DNA of 64,000 nt from Liminaster sp017519885. GTDB lineage: Bacteria; Bacteroidota; Bacteroidia; Bacteroidales; UBA3663. Below, piece after piece: positions 10,801-18,449 of this stretch. The notes below the pieces were generated by a model. It searched no databases and was not told where the DNA came from. It saw only the letters and a program-made list of their open reading frames with translations. The position numbers and the translations under genes were made by a program. The stretch spans positions 48,973 through 112,972 of the forward strand of contig JAFWRO010000054.1 of assembly GCA_017519885.1 (NCBI GenBank), read 5' to 3'. Every line of letters starts with the position of its first letter. Position 1 is the stretch's first letter.

Positions 10801-10990
10801 GGTATTGAAAGTCAAACAAGACAGGCAGCCTCTGGAACTTGAGGAATTTGCACCTTATCGCGACGAATTCCAACAGCGGCTCATCTCGCTGTTTGAGGAG
10901 ATTTATGATCCCAAAATCCCCTTCACTCAATGCAAGGACACGAAACCCTGCGAATGGTGTGCCTTTGCAAACCTCTGCAAACGTATTTAA
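7877..10990 (+). CDS. AddB-like PD-(D/E)XK nuclease with Fe-S cysteines
   Basis: 1037 residues resembling the AddB/RexB subunit of double-strand-break processing enzymes. The N-terminal two thirds look like a degenerate helicase fold (FPNRRSGLFFARHL near residue 35; ETRALDFDNVIILSMNEG near residue 600). The C-terminal nuclease domain has GDILHHAI, the catalytic IVDYKTG (Asp about 896, Lys about 898) and a following Gln/Tyr segment. Cysteines near residue 743 (CPMKFY) and in the last 20 residues (CKDTKPCEWCAFANLC) match the Fe-S 'staple' of AddB and Cas4-type nucleases. No AddA/UvrD-type partner helicase is in the window. It is followed 10 bp later by a sigma factor gene. Confidence 0.85.
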   Translation: MEEFLKTVARHYKQKSCSEAKLSGEPDSLPLSRYLFCFPNRRSGLFFARHLQDVFNEDNTGKEKIPCCVPPITTINELFGLFSTRHVIDRTALLFHLYSIYDGLSTRRERETFDQFVFWGDMLLSDFDDVDKYLVDADKLFSNVRDLKEIDSRFAEFTDEQIKVIKSFWQSFNPGRFYPEGDKHEVFVQTWAILSQLYHAFREKLKSQNLAYEGMMEREVVEHLLKNEHPLNSTDADANDNVFSKLHYNKVVFVGLTAVSEVDRRLMALLKLYGKAEFCWDYADPRLQPEISKATSAAYFTKNNLLDFGNEISDDELSRGLVPESERQVSLYSVSSGVGQTQLASQILLSWKQSIADFDPFRTAVVLPDENLLLPMLYAVPSDLGTFNVTMGYSLKSTPVAAFVAMLAALQQSWREKERTFYFRQVLPLLSHSFVLGVSGKEARSCTQEITKHNYYQVPIDLFQHDAFLRLIFKPIDSASDAVKYIDGILDLLMKKAAEDIEAQNEVEPDESGQYELALDAPSDVPITDSKIFTDTDYEFLYHYRKTLLQLDREIQRHSIGFTSQTLFLLLEKLVAGVSVPFSGEPLSGLQLMGVLETRALDFDNVIILSMNEGIFPAKPVQNTFVPMSLRDAFGMPTQKHRDSVFAYHFYRLIGRASRLAMIYDSRTEGMQTGEESRYVKQLRFLMGHDDLLAQTVSENISVVSPPTFEVHKTEEIIRLLNRCLEGGDRNFSASVLKDYITCPMKFYLSFVRQLSEDDDVSEGVDAAQFGDILHHAICSIYAGHEGKTVQASMLDKYLDNNQRFIQDSIHHAFDEVMNLKGRELEGYNLLVSHILANYVRETLRHDKEICPFVYLAGERKQNIDFRLTDGRAVRIKCIYDRLDRPQFGNAIRIVDYKTGNSVRGSKLIFPSIEDFFSEDGKGSKEAFQVMLYCLLLEHAKPEDLNQLHLEEVPKHVVPHLYFVRDFQSNGKTSTVLKVKQDRQPLELEEFAPYRDEFQQRLISLFEEIYDPKIPFTQCKDTKPCEWCAFANLCKRI

Positions 10991-11000
10991 TTAGTAAATA

Positions 11001-11564
11001 ATGTCAAAGAACCCAACTCTATCAGACGATCAACTGACCAAGTTATTGAAGGATCCCGCCACTCGGCGTGATGCCTTCAGTCAGGTGATACACCGATATC
11101 AGGAGCAGCTCTACTGGCAGATTCGAAAACTGGTGATCGATCACGAAGACTCGAGCGACGTGTTACAGAACACCTTGCTGAAGGCTTGGCAGGCCTTGGA
11201 CAATTTCCGAGGCGATTCCAAGTTGAGCACGTGGCTCTACACGATTGCCCACAACGAATCGCTGACCTTCCTGACCAAGCGTCAGGCCGAGCAAGAGCTT
11301 ACCATCGACGATCCTGATGGCTATGTGATGGACACTCGTGAGGCTGACAAGTATTTCGATGGCGACGAGGCGCAACGACTTCTCCTCGAGGCCATTGCTC
11401 TGCTTCCCGCAAAGCAACGCGAAGTGTTCAATATGCGTTACTATGACGAACTGCCCTACGAGGACATTTCGAACATCACGGGGACCTCCGTCGGAGCCTT
11501 GAAGGCAAGTTACCATTTTGCCGTCGAGAAAATCTCCGCCTACTTCAAAAAAAATGAAATTTAA
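11001..11564 (+). CDS. ECF RNA polymerase sigma factor (sigma-70 family)
   Basis: 187 residues. Region 2 spans about residues 20-90, with DHEDSSDVLQNTLLKAWQAL and FRGDSKLSTWLYTIAHNE, the typical ECF 2.2-2.4 signature. Region 4 spans about 125-185, with LLPAKQREVFNMRYYDELPY and the HTH segment SVGALKASYHFA. The next gene looks like its membrane anti-sigma partner, so this is probably a small envelope-stress or metal-response regulon. It starts 10 bp after the nuclease gene, so it may be co-transcribed from 6774 as well as autoregulated. Confidence 0.93.
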   Translation: MSKNPTLSDDQLTKLLKDPATRRDAFSQVIHRYQEQLYWQIRKLVIDHEDSSDVLQNTLLKAWQALDNFRGDSKLSTWLYTIAHNESLTFLTKRQAEQELTIDDPDGYVMDTREADKYFDGDEAQRLLLEAIALLPAKQREVFNMRYYDELPYEDISNITGTSVGALKASYHFAVEKISAYFKKNEI

Positions 11565-11621
11565 ATTAAACCTTTGCCTATATTATTTGTCGAAAAGGCG
11601 TAAAAAGAATTTTCAGTAATT

Positions 11622-12077
11622 ATGAAAGACAATAAGTTACATATCCTCATGGAGGATCCTGAGCTCCCCAAGCAGCTTAAGGATGCTCGTCGGAACCACG
11701 GCGGAATGACGGTTCCCGAGGATTTCTTCGCGCAGTTCGAGCGTAAGATGAACGCTGTCATCGACGCCGATATTGCAGCCAAGGAGGCCGAGAAGAAACC
11801 TTCCATCAAGGTTGAAAACCAGCAGTCGGTACTTAGTCCCAAGCGCTGGATCAAGGTTGCTGCCATGGTAGCTATGGTTGTCGCTGTTGGACTTGCTATC
11901 CAGTTCAAGTGGTTCGGACAAAACCAGATTGACTCCAACAATGTCAATCAGCTTGTCAACATCGAACAGACGTCAAGCGAAGAGATGGAGAAAATTGAGA
12001 TTCCTGAGCAGATCGAAGATGTGCTGATGTTATCGACCAACGATTATGATGCTTACGATATTTATTGCGGCTTATGA
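11622..12077 (+). CDS. Small single-pass membrane protein, probable anti-sigma factor
   Basis: 151 residues. A charged N-terminal region (about 1-85, cytoplasmic) precedes one membrane segment near residues 86-105 (WIKVAAMVAMVVAVGLAI). An acidic C-terminal tail follows. Size, topology and position directly after an ECF sigma gene fit an anti-sigma factor, although I see no recognisable zinc-binding anti-sigma motif. Its stop overlaps the next gene's start (ATGA at 12074-12077). The role is inferred from context. Confidence 0.7.
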   Translation: MKDNKLHILMEDPELPKQLKDARRNHGGMTVPEDFFAQFERKMNAVIDADIAAKEAEKKPSIKVENQQSVLSPKRWIKVAAMVAMVVAVGLAIQFKWFGQNQIDSNNVNQLVNIEQTSSEEMEKIEIPEQIEDVLMLSTNDYDAYDIYCGL

Positions 12078-12547
12078 AAAGATTAGTATTGTTTTTTGTC
12101 TTGATATTGATCGTTCCTATGGCCGCTCTGGCACAGAATGATCGTCGGAATGATGGAGAGAATGGCCAGCGTCCATCGTTCGAAAGTTTTATGCGTACAA
12201 AGTGTGATATGGTGGTTCATGAACTTGGCCTCTCGCAAAAGGATAGTTCCCGCTTCATCCCCATCTATCAGGAACTCTTGAAGGAAAAGGCCGAACTCTA
12301 CAAGAAGTATGGTGGAGGACGACGCATTCGAATGAAAGTTGATATGGGCGAGTCGGTACCCGATACCACCTTGATGCGAGTAATCTATAACAATTCACAG
12401 CTCCAGGTCGAAGACGCCCAACTTGAGCATCGCTACCTGCTTCGTCTTTCTGGCGTTCTCACTCCGATGCAACTCTATAAATTGCAGAATGCTGAACAAA
12501 AATTCAGAACGAGTATAATGCGCAGACCACAAAATCGAGGAAAATAG
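12074..12547 (+). CDS. Spy/CpxP-like periplasmic protein
   Basis: 157 residues from the ATG at 12074, which overlaps the previous stop as ATGA and begins a signal peptide ending AALAQ. The mature protein is helical and charged. Near the C-terminus it has LTPMQLYKL, the LTxxQ-type motif of the Spy/CpxP/ZraP family of periplasmic chaperones and stress sensors. With the ECF sigma and anti-sigma pair it forms a three-gene module often seen in Bacteroidetes. A terminator follows at 12588. Confidence 0.75.
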   Translation: MKRLVLFFVLILIVPMAALAQNDRRNDGENGQRPSFESFMRTKCDMVVHELGLSQKDSSRFIPIYQELLKEKAELYKKYGGGRRIRMKVDMGESVPDTTLMRVIYNNSQLQVEDAQLEHRYLLRLSGVLTPMQLYKLQNAEQKFRTSIMRRPQNRGK

Positions 12548-12587
12548 AGCAAAAAAGTTGTTATTCAACATAAAATTGACATTTTTT

Positions 12588-12622
12588 CGACCCCAACTCT
12601 TGGAGGGGTCGAATTTTTTTTG
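12588..12622 (+). terminator. Intrinsic terminator of the sigma-factor operon
   Basis: Perfect 7-bp stem CGACCCC/GGGGTCG (12588-12594 and 12605-12611) followed by a T-run. The next promoter's -33 element lies inside the hairpin. Confidence 0.85.
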
Positions 12623-12630
12623 TATATTTG
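12600..12630 (+). promoter_or_regulatory. Promoter for the YhcH-family gene
   Basis: TTG (12600-12602), 20 bp, TATATTTG (12623-12630). The predicted 5' leader to 12722 is about 85 nt. Confidence 0.65.
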
Positions 12631-12721
12631 TCGCGTGTAATTGTGCATGTGCATTATTATTTTGCACAGTGATTGACCGAAATAATTAACTAACCTCTAT
12701 TAACTTATAATAAACACTTAC

Positions 12722-13168
12722 ATGGTACTAGATTCTTTGACAAACAGTGCTAACTATGAGGCACTGAATCCTTATTTCAAAATGGCTTTCGACTATATAA
12801 AGAAGACGGATTGGAGTACGGTTGAGCCAGGCAGGATTTTGCTCGATGGCAAGAACTGTTTCATCAACGTCATCAACCAGGCGGGCAAGACACCCGAGGC
12901 TGCCAAGTTCGAAACCCACAACAACTACCTCGATATTCAGATCCCACTCGATGGCACTGAACTGATGGGCTTCATTCCCACCGATGAACTCAAGCTACCC
13001 GATGCACCCTACAATCCCGAAAAGGACGTTACCAAGTACAGCGATAAGACCGACTGCCTTATTGTGGTTAAACCAATGCATTTTGCTATCTTCTGGCCTT
13101 GGGATGGACACCAGCCATGTGTCGGCGAGGGTAATTGGAAGAAACTCGTTGTCAAGATCAAACTCTAA
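12722..13168 (+). CDS. YhcH/YjgK/YiaL family protein
   Basis: 148 residues, full length for this beta-barrel family (E. coli YhcH, EbgC). Family features: a central ETHNNYLDIQIPLDG segment with the conserved His, then HFAIFWPWDGHQPCV, whose Asp and His probably help bind metal or sugar. YhcH sits in sialic-acid operons and EbgC is the small subunit of evolved beta-galactosidase, so sugar binding or isomerisation is assumed. The neighbouring branching enzyme gene is 47 bp downstream and may be co-transcribed. The substrate is unknown. Confidence 0.93.
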   Translation: MVLDSLTNSANYEALNPYFKMAFDYIKKTDWSTVEPGRILLDGKNCFINVINQAGKTPEAAKFETHNNYLDIQIPLDGTELMGFIPTDELKLPDAPYNPEKDVTKYSDKTDCLIVVKPMHFAIFWPWDGHQPCVGEGNWKKLVVKIKL

Positions 13169-13215
13169 TCGTTTTTTATCCTTTCAATAACGTATTCACC
13201 TAAATATTTGACAAT

Positions 13216-15363
13216 ATGAAAAAGACAACGGTCAAGAAGTCATCAACTTTCTTTAGCCCGACCAGCAAGGTTGTACATGAAGTCGTCAAGACTCATGATC
13301 CTCTGGTAATCAACAAGTGGATGAATTCCTTGAAGCCCAATTCACTTAAGATGTTGCGCGACCTGACTTACCTGCAGGATTTCTCTGATGCCATTCTCGG
13401 CCGCTTCAAATATGCAGCGTGGAAGATGCACGAGATTACGCAGAATGTTGCCTCGCTCTCCGACCTTGCCGACGGCTACCTCTACTATGGCCTGCATCGC
13501 CAGAAGGATGGCACGTGGCGCTTCCGCGAATGGGCGCCCAATGCTACCGCCATCTATATCATCGGCGAGATGAACGACTGGCAGGAGAAGCCCGAGTATG
13601 CTTGTCATCGACTTGAGAACGGCAACTGGGAGATAGAGCTGCCTGCCGATGCCATGCACCATGAAGAACTCTATAAGCTTTCCGTCCACTGGAATGGCGG
13701 ACAGGGCGAACGCATCCCCTCGTATGCACGCCGTGTGGTGCAGGATGAGCAGACCAAGATTTTCTCGGCCCAGGTGTGGGCACCGGCTCGTCCCTATCGT
13801 TTCCGCAACAAGATGTTCCGTCCGCAAGTCGATCCGCTTCTCATCTACGAATGCCACATCGGCATGGCCACGTCGGAGGAGAAGGTGGGCACCTACGAGG
13901 AGTTCCGCGTGAACGTCCTGCCGCGCATCGCCCGCCTTGGCTACACCGCCGTGCAGATCATGGCCATCCAGGAGCATCCCTACTACGGGTCGTTCGGCTA
14001 CCATGTCTCGAACTTCTTTGCTGCCTCCAGCCGTTTCGGTACGCCCGACGAACTGAAGCACCTCATCGACGATGCCCACAATATGGGTCTTGCCGTCATC
14101 ATGGATATCGTTCATTCGCATGCAGTAAAGAACGAACTTGAGGGTCTTGGCAACTTCTGTGGCGATCCTTGCCAGTATTTCCATAGTGGAGGTCGTCGTG
14201 AACACCCACAGTGGGACAGCCTCTGCTTCGACTATGCTCGTCCTGAGGTAATGCACTTCCTGCTGTCGAACTGCAAGTTCTGGCTCGACGAGTATCAGTT
14301 CGATGGTTTCCGCTTCGACGGCGTCGGCTCAATGTTGTACCTCGATCATCAGGGTGGTAGTGGTAACCTCTACGATTACTTCAGCCCCAATGTCGATGGT
14401 GATGCTCTCTGCTATGTAACCTTGGCCAATGCTTTGATCCATGAGTTCAAGCCTTATGCAGTAACCATTGGTGAGGAAGTGAGCGGTATGCCTGGTCTTG
14501 CCGTTCCATTCGAGGAGGGTGGTATCGGATTCAATTATCGTCTGCAGATGAATGTGCCCGACTATTGGATCAAACTGCTCAAGGAGCGTCGCGATGAGGA
14601 TTGGAACACCACCGAAATCAAGTGGCAGTTGTGCGAAAGTGGCAATCTTATCAATTCGCCTGCCGGCAAGACTATCTCTTATGTGGAAAGTCACGACCAG
14701 GCACTCGTGGGCGACAAGACGATCATCTTCCGTCTTATCGACAGCGATATGTACTGGCACTTCAAGATTGGTGACGAAAACCTCACTGTGCATCGTGGCA
14801 TTGCCCTGCACAAGATGATTCGTCTCATCACGCTTTCGACCATCAACGGTGGCTATCTCAACTTCATGGGCAACGAGTTCGGCCATCCCGAGTGGATTGA
14901 CTTCCCGCGCGAAGGCAATGGTTGGTCCTACAAGTATGCCCGTCGTCAATGGGATCTGGTGGACAACGAAGACCTCAATTTCAAGTTCCTCAACCGCTGG
15001 GACATTGCCGAGAATCACCTCATCACTTCTGTGCTGAAGTTCAACGAGGCTCCATTTGTTGAAATCATGGACAATCGTGGTGATAAGGTTCTTGCATTCG
15101 AGCGTCGTCGTCTGCTCTTCGTCTTCAATTTCGATGGCGAGCGCAGTTACACCGACTATGGTCTGTTGGTCAAGAACGGACGATACGAACTCGTTCTCAA
15201 CTCCGATGATCCACAGTTCGGCGGTTTTGGCAACGTCACAGCCGATGCACCTTATGAGACTGTACACGATCCTGCCTATGAGGAGGATGGCAAGGGCTGG
15301 CTGAAACTCTATCTCCCTGCACGTACAGCACTTGTGCTGAAGCGCAACATCTCGACCAAGTAA
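13216..15363 (+). CDS. glgB: 1,4-alpha-glucan branching enzyme (GH13)
   Basis: 715 residues. It makes the alpha-1,6 branches of glycogen in the cytoplasm. An N-terminal CBM48-like domain (about residues 90-190, FREWAPNATAIYIIGEMNDW) precedes the GH13 barrel. Catalytic motifs: FRFDGVGSM (nucleophile Asp about 368), IGEEVSGMP (acid/base Glu about 420) and VESHDQAL (Asp about 494). The sequence DIVHSHAVKNELEGLGNF and the overall length resemble the eukaryotic-like GH13_8 group, which is common in Bacteroidetes, rather than the E. coli GlgB group. A clear terminator follows. No other glycogen genes are nearby. Confidence 0.95.
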   Translation: MKKTTVKKSSTFFSPTSKVVHEVVKTHDPLVINKWMNSLKPNSLKMLRDLTYLQDFSDAILGRFKYAAWKMHEITQNVASLSDLADGYLYYGLHRQKDGTWRFREWAPNATAIYIIGEMNDWQEKPEYACHRLENGNWEIELPADAMHHEELYKLSVHWNGGQGERIPSYARRVVQDEQTKIFSAQVWAPARPYRFRNKMFRPQVDPLLIYECHIGMATSEEKVGTYEEFRVNVLPRIARLGYTAVQIMAIQEHPYYGSFGYHVSNFFAASSRFGTPDELKHLIDDAHNMGLAVIMDIVHSHAVKNELEGLGNFCGDPCQYFHSGGRREHPQWDSLCFDYARPEVMHFLLSNCKFWLDEYQFDGFRFDGVGSMLYLDHQGGSGNLYDYFSPNVDGDALCYVTLANALIHEFKPYAVTIGEEVSGMPGLAVPFEEGGIGFNYRLQMNVPDYWIKLLKERRDEDWNTTEIKWQLCESGNLINSPAGKTISYVESHDQALVGDKTIIFRLIDSDMYWHFKIGDENLTVHRGIALHKMIRLITLSTINGGYLNFMGNEFGHPEWIDFPREGNGWSYKYARRQWDLVDNEDLNFKFLNRWDIAENHLITSVLKFNEAPFVEIMDNRGDKVLAFERRRLLFVFNFDGERSYTDYGLLVKNGRYELVLNSDDPQFGGFGNVTADAPYETVHDPAYEEDGKGWLKLYLPARTALVLKRNISTK

Positions 15364-15381
15364 AATTCCTCCTATAACAGT

Positions 15382-15414
15382 TTACCCCGACAGTGATGCC
15401 GGGGTAATTTTTTT
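15382..15414 (+). terminator. Intrinsic terminator of glgB
   Basis: Stem TTACCCCG/CGGGGTAA (15382-15389 and 15400-15407) with a 10-nt loop, followed by a T-rich run. Confidence 0.85.
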
Positions 15415-15415
15415 G

Positions 15416-15740
15416 CGGAAGTACTCTGACGGCCGACAGAGTGCTCTATCCGATTGCAGTATGACCAATCTTGGCCAAGAATGGTTATTCTCCGCCAAGA
15501 AAAAACACTCTGACGGCCGACAGAAAGCTATATCCGCTAGAGGTATGCCCAATCTTGGCCAAGAATGGTTATTCTCCGATAGAAGAAAGTACTCTGTCGG
15601 CCGACAGAGTACTTTATCCGATAGAGGTATGCCCAATCTTGGCCAAGAATGGTTATTCTCCGACAAGAAAAAGCACTCTGACGGCCGACAGAATGCTTTA
15701 TCCGATAGAGGTATGACCAATCTTGGCCAAAAATGGTTAT
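15416..15740. repeat. 84-bp tandem repeat array, about 3.9 copies
   Basis: The core CTCTGACGGCCGACAG recurs at 15424, 15508, 15592 (as CTCTGTCGG...) and 15676, exactly 84 bp apart. Each unit also holds the 12-bp palindrome TCTTGGCCAAGA and a small inverted repeat AGAAT-GGTT-ATTCT. In the third unit the first core becomes a perfect 30-bp palindrome centred at 15600/15601. Because 84 is a multiple of three, long frames with a 28-residue period are open on both strands. The array fills the convergent gap between glgB and the glycosyltransferase gene. I see no start signal or family for these frames and treat the array as non-coding. Confidence 0.9.
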
Positions 15741-15761
15741 ACTATTGTTTGAAATGCAAGA

Positions 15762-17027
15762 TTACGTCAGCGGGACATCCCACTTGCATTCATAGTCGAG
15801 GTTTTCGGGTCGTGAGCCTATCGTTTTAGCAGGAACACCTGCAACAACAGCATAGGCAGGCACATCTTTCGTCACGACAGCTCCAGCACAAACCACTGCG
15901 CCTCGGCCGATGGTCACGCCTTGCAGAATGGTGGCTCCAACTCCTATCCAGGCATAGTCCTCGATAACAATCGGTTTGAAGATGCCCTGGAAGTTAGTCG
16001 ACTTGTAGTCATGACTTCCTGTCATGATATTCACGCGATGCGAGATTGAGACACTCGATCCGATGGTGATGCCCCCACGTCCATCGAGTATGCATTGCGT
16101 GTTGACGTGGCTATGCTTTCCAATAGAGATAAGATTGGCATTCATAAAATAGTTTCGTCTCATGATGAAACTGCCTTCGCCAATCTTCATACCGGCAAGG
16201 CGCAAAAGGCATCTGCGCCACGACCAGAAGGGGATATGCGGGATGATCGAGTTGACCATATATTCGAGGATAAGACTTCGTGAGAAATTGTAAATACAGG
16301 AATTCTTGAGCCAGACGACTGCAACGTTCTTGATGAAGTATTTTATAAATGGTAGTTTGTTGCTCACCCCCCGGCTGGTTATCCGGTAATTGTAGAGAAG
16401 GTTACGATAGGGGTGATTGCTTGTCCCCTCAACGCGGTAGGCTTCAATGAAGGTATCCACCATCTGAAACTTATATCCTTCTTGCCAGAGCTGATGAAGC
16501 ATTTCCCAATCCAAGGCGTACCCCAATCTTTTTTCCTGACTAAGGTCGAAGAGATGAGCCTTGTGCACTTCGCTGCGTATCAAGGCCGAACCGTGTCGGA
16601 AGGTGGGGGCGAACCGCAGCAGCCTGGCATCGGGTACAGCCCGTATTTCGTGTTTCCATTCTGGGTTGACTTCGATGCTGTGTCCGAAGATAACGCTGCT
16701 CTCCGAATCGGTTTGTGCCAAAGCGTCAGCCAACGAGGTGCTAGAAACGTAAGTGTCACCCGAATTGAGGATACTTATCCATTCGCCGTCAGCCATCTTG
16801 ATGGCTTGGTTCATAGCATCATACATGCCTCGGTCGGGCGAACTGTGCCAGAAGGCAAGTTGTCCTTCAAAACTGCGAATTATGTCGGCTGTACCATCGG
16901 TCGATGCTCCATCGAGCACAAGATATTGCACCTCGACACCAGTCTGTGCCAAGGCGCTAACGATGGTTTCGCGAATGTGCTGTTTGTCATTGCGTACCAC
17001 GGTGATGATGGTCACGCGTGGCATCAT
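15762..17027 (-). CDS. Glycosyltransferase (GT2) fused to a left-handed beta-helix acetyltransferase
   Basis: 421 residues, two enzymes in one chain. Residues 1-220 are a GT2 domain: VTIITVVRND, DGASTDGT, DRGMYDAMNQAI and the acceptor-side LDWEML; WcaA-like enzymes of this type build surface polysaccharide. Residues about 285-410 are a hexapeptide-repeat acetyltransferase of the WcaF/colanic-acid type: RVNIMTGSHDYKS with the catalytic His, then WIGVGATILQGVTIG and VVAGVPAKTIG. Such domains O-acetylate sugars. The start overlaps the esterase gene stop by 4 bp (ATGA on the minus strand; an ATG one codon later is also possible). The substrate is unknown. Confidence 0.9.
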   Translation of the reverse strand: MMPRVTIITVVRNDKQHIRETIVSALAQTGVEVQYLVLDGASTDGTADIIRSFEGQLAFWHSSPDRGMYDAMNQAIKMADGEWISILNSGDTYVSSTSLADALAQTDSESSVIFGHSIEVNPEWKHEIRAVPDARLLRFAPTFRHGSALIRSEVHKAHLFDLSQEKRLGYALDWEMLHQLWQEGYKFQMVDTFIEAYRVEGTSNHPYRNLLYNYRITSRGVSNKLPFIKYFIKNVAVVWLKNSCIYNFSRSLILEYMVNSIIPHIPFWSWRRCLLRLAGMKIGEGSFIMRRNYFMNANLISIGKHSHVNTQCILDGRGGITIGSSVSISHRVNIMTGSHDYKSTNFQGIFKPIVIEDYAWIGVGATILQGVTIGRGAVVCAGAVVTKDVPAYAVVAGVPAKTIGSRPENLDYECKWDVPLT

Positions 17028-17623
17028 AGTTCGAGCAGTTGTTTGATGAGTGGCAAAAGGTCACGTTTCATCATGGCATCGGTGAGGGAATGCTCACCTT
17101 CAATGATGCGGAAGTGCTCGTTGCCGTATGCCTTCTTGAATTCCGCCTGGCAGTTGACTGTCGGGTCGTCCTTGCCAAATACACCCCAGATGAGCTTCTT
17201 GTCTTCGGGAGTGATGTTCTTGAGCGTCAGCTTGGTCTCTATTTCCTTGAATTCGGCCACCATCTTCTTGTCGACCTTGAACTGCTTCTGCCCGTCGGCG
17301 CGCTTGTTCTGGAACTCGACGTTCTTGCCCAAATGCTTGAAAGTGAGCAAGCGGGCCATATGGAACGAGGGGTTGACACAGATGCGCAGATGACCATGCA
17401 GCAGTTCGGTATACATGCCGCCCATCGAAGTGCCGATAATCAGATCGGGATTCTCTTCTTCAATCACTTTCTTGATGAATGGAACAGCTTCGGCGGGAGA
17501 TACGGGGATGTCGGGCGAGACAACAGTGACACCGTAATCAGCGTAGAGGTGGTTGCGGAGATTGGTTGCCGTACCGGTAGAACCGGCAGACGAGAATCCG
17601 TGCAGATAAACTATTTTCTTCAT
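17024..17623 (-). CDS. YqiA/YcfP-family alpha/beta-hydrolase (esterase)
   Basis: 199 residues, about the normal length for YqiA. It opens with IVYLHGFSSAGSTG (oxyanion region), has the nucleophile elbow IGTSMGGMYTE, an Asp near VFGKDDPTV and a C-terminal His in EGEHSL, which completes a Ser-Asp-His triad. No signal peptide, so cytoplasmic. It is the first gene of a two-gene operon with the glycosyltransferase fusion, with a promoter at 17644-17675. The natural ester is unknown. Confidence 0.88.
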   Translation of the reverse strand: MKKIVYLHGFSSAGSTGTATNLRNHLYADYGVTVVSPDIPVSPAEAVPFIKKVIEEENPDLIIGTSMGGMYTELLHGHLRICVNPSFHMARLLTFKHLGKNVEFQNKRADGQKQFKVDKKMVAEFKEIETKLTLKNITPEDKKLIWGVFGKDDPTVNCQAEFKKAYGNEHFRIIEGEHSLTDAMMKRDLLPLIKQLLEL

Positions 17624-17643
17624 TATTTATTACTTTGACGTTG

Positions 17644-17675
17644 CAAAGTTACGTATAATACCTCGTTTTAGCAAG
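17644..17675 (-). promoter_or_regulatory. Promoter for the esterase/glycosyltransferase pair
   Basis: On the minus strand CTTG (17672-17675), 20 bp, TAACTTTG (17644-17651), about 20 nt before the start codon. Confidence 0.6.
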
Positions 17676-17692
17676 ACTTTTGTCCTAAATCT

Positions 17693-17723
17693 TTTGTCAA
17701 ATGTCGGAAAATGATTATATTTG
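17693..17723 (+). promoter_or_regulatory. Promoter for upp and the downstream run of genes
   Basis: TTTG (17693-17696), 19 bp, TATATTTG (17716-17723). The first start codon is at 17791, a leader of roughly 60 nt. Confidence 0.7.
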
Positions 17724-17790
17724 CACCGATAAAAGGGCATTTTGTGCCCAAAAATACTAAAAGTTTCAAATCTCAAAATCGTATTTCGAA

Positions 17791-18447
17791 ATGAGGATCG
17801 TAGATTTCTCAAAGACTAACACTGTGGTGAACAAGTTCATCTCTGAGTTGCGTGATGTTAATATTCAGACCGACAGAATGCGTTTTCGTCGCAACATCGA
17901 GCGTATCGGTGAAATTATGGCTTACGAGATCAGCAAAGAACTGACCTATCATGAAGAGGATATCACTTCTCCTCTTGGTATAGCTGAAGCCAATGTTCCA
18001 TCCGACACTATCGTTGTAAGCGCTATTCTTCGTGCCGGACTGCCGCTTCATCAGGGTGTTATCAATATCTTTGACGAAGCAGAGAATGCCTTTGTCAGCG
18101 CTTATCGTCGATATGATGCCGACACTGACTTCAATTTCGATATTTCGATTGAGTATATCTCCGCTCCTTCGCTCGATGGCAAAGTACTCATCATCTGCGA
18201 TCCTATGCTTGCCACCGGTTCGTCGATGCAACTTGCTTACGAGGCATTGTTGGCCAAGGGAACTCCGACAAAGGTCTTCATCTGCTCGGTAATTGCCAGT
18301 TGCGAGGCTCTCGACTACCTCAACGAGAATCTTCCCGAGGAAGCCATTCTTTATGTGGCTGCTGTCGATGATATGCTCGATCAACACAAGTACATTGTTC
18401 CAGGTCTGGGTGATGCAGGTAACCTCGCCTTTGGAGAGAAAGAATAA
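17791..18447 (+). CDS. upp: Uracil phosphoribosyltransferase
   Basis: 218 residues. Converts uracil and PRPP to UMP in pyrimidine salvage. The PRPP loop reads ICDPMLATGSSMQ (about residues 132-144), the uracil-binding C-terminus has PGLGDAGNLAFG, and SAILRAGLPL is the usual strand before the flexible loop. It is followed only 2 bp later by the SulP gene, so salvage and the following transport and acyl genes probably share transcripts. That pairing may be coincidental. Confidence 0.95.
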   Translation: MRIVDFSKTNTVVNKFISELRDVNIQTDRMRFRRNIERIGEIMAYEISKELTYHEEDITSPLGIAEANVPSDTIVVSAILRAGLPLHQGVINIFDEAENAFVSAYRRYDADTDFNFDISIEYISAPSLDGKVLIICDPMLATGSSMQLAYEALLAKGTPTKVFICSVIASCEALDYLNENLPEEAILYVAAVDDMLDQHKYIVPGLGDAGNLAFGEKE

Positions 18448-18449
18448 CT

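Noticed and set aside
14329..15267. A 312-codon minus-strand frame
   Set aside because: Antisense to the catalytic part of glgB.
15416..15740. CRISPR array
   Set aside because: The units are nearly identical over the whole 84 bp, with no unique spacers, and there are no cas genes.
15413..15829. A repeat protein with a 28-residue period
   Set aside because: The frame is open only because the unit is 84 bp; the opposite strand is equally open, there is no promoter or start signal, and it runs into the convergent gene.
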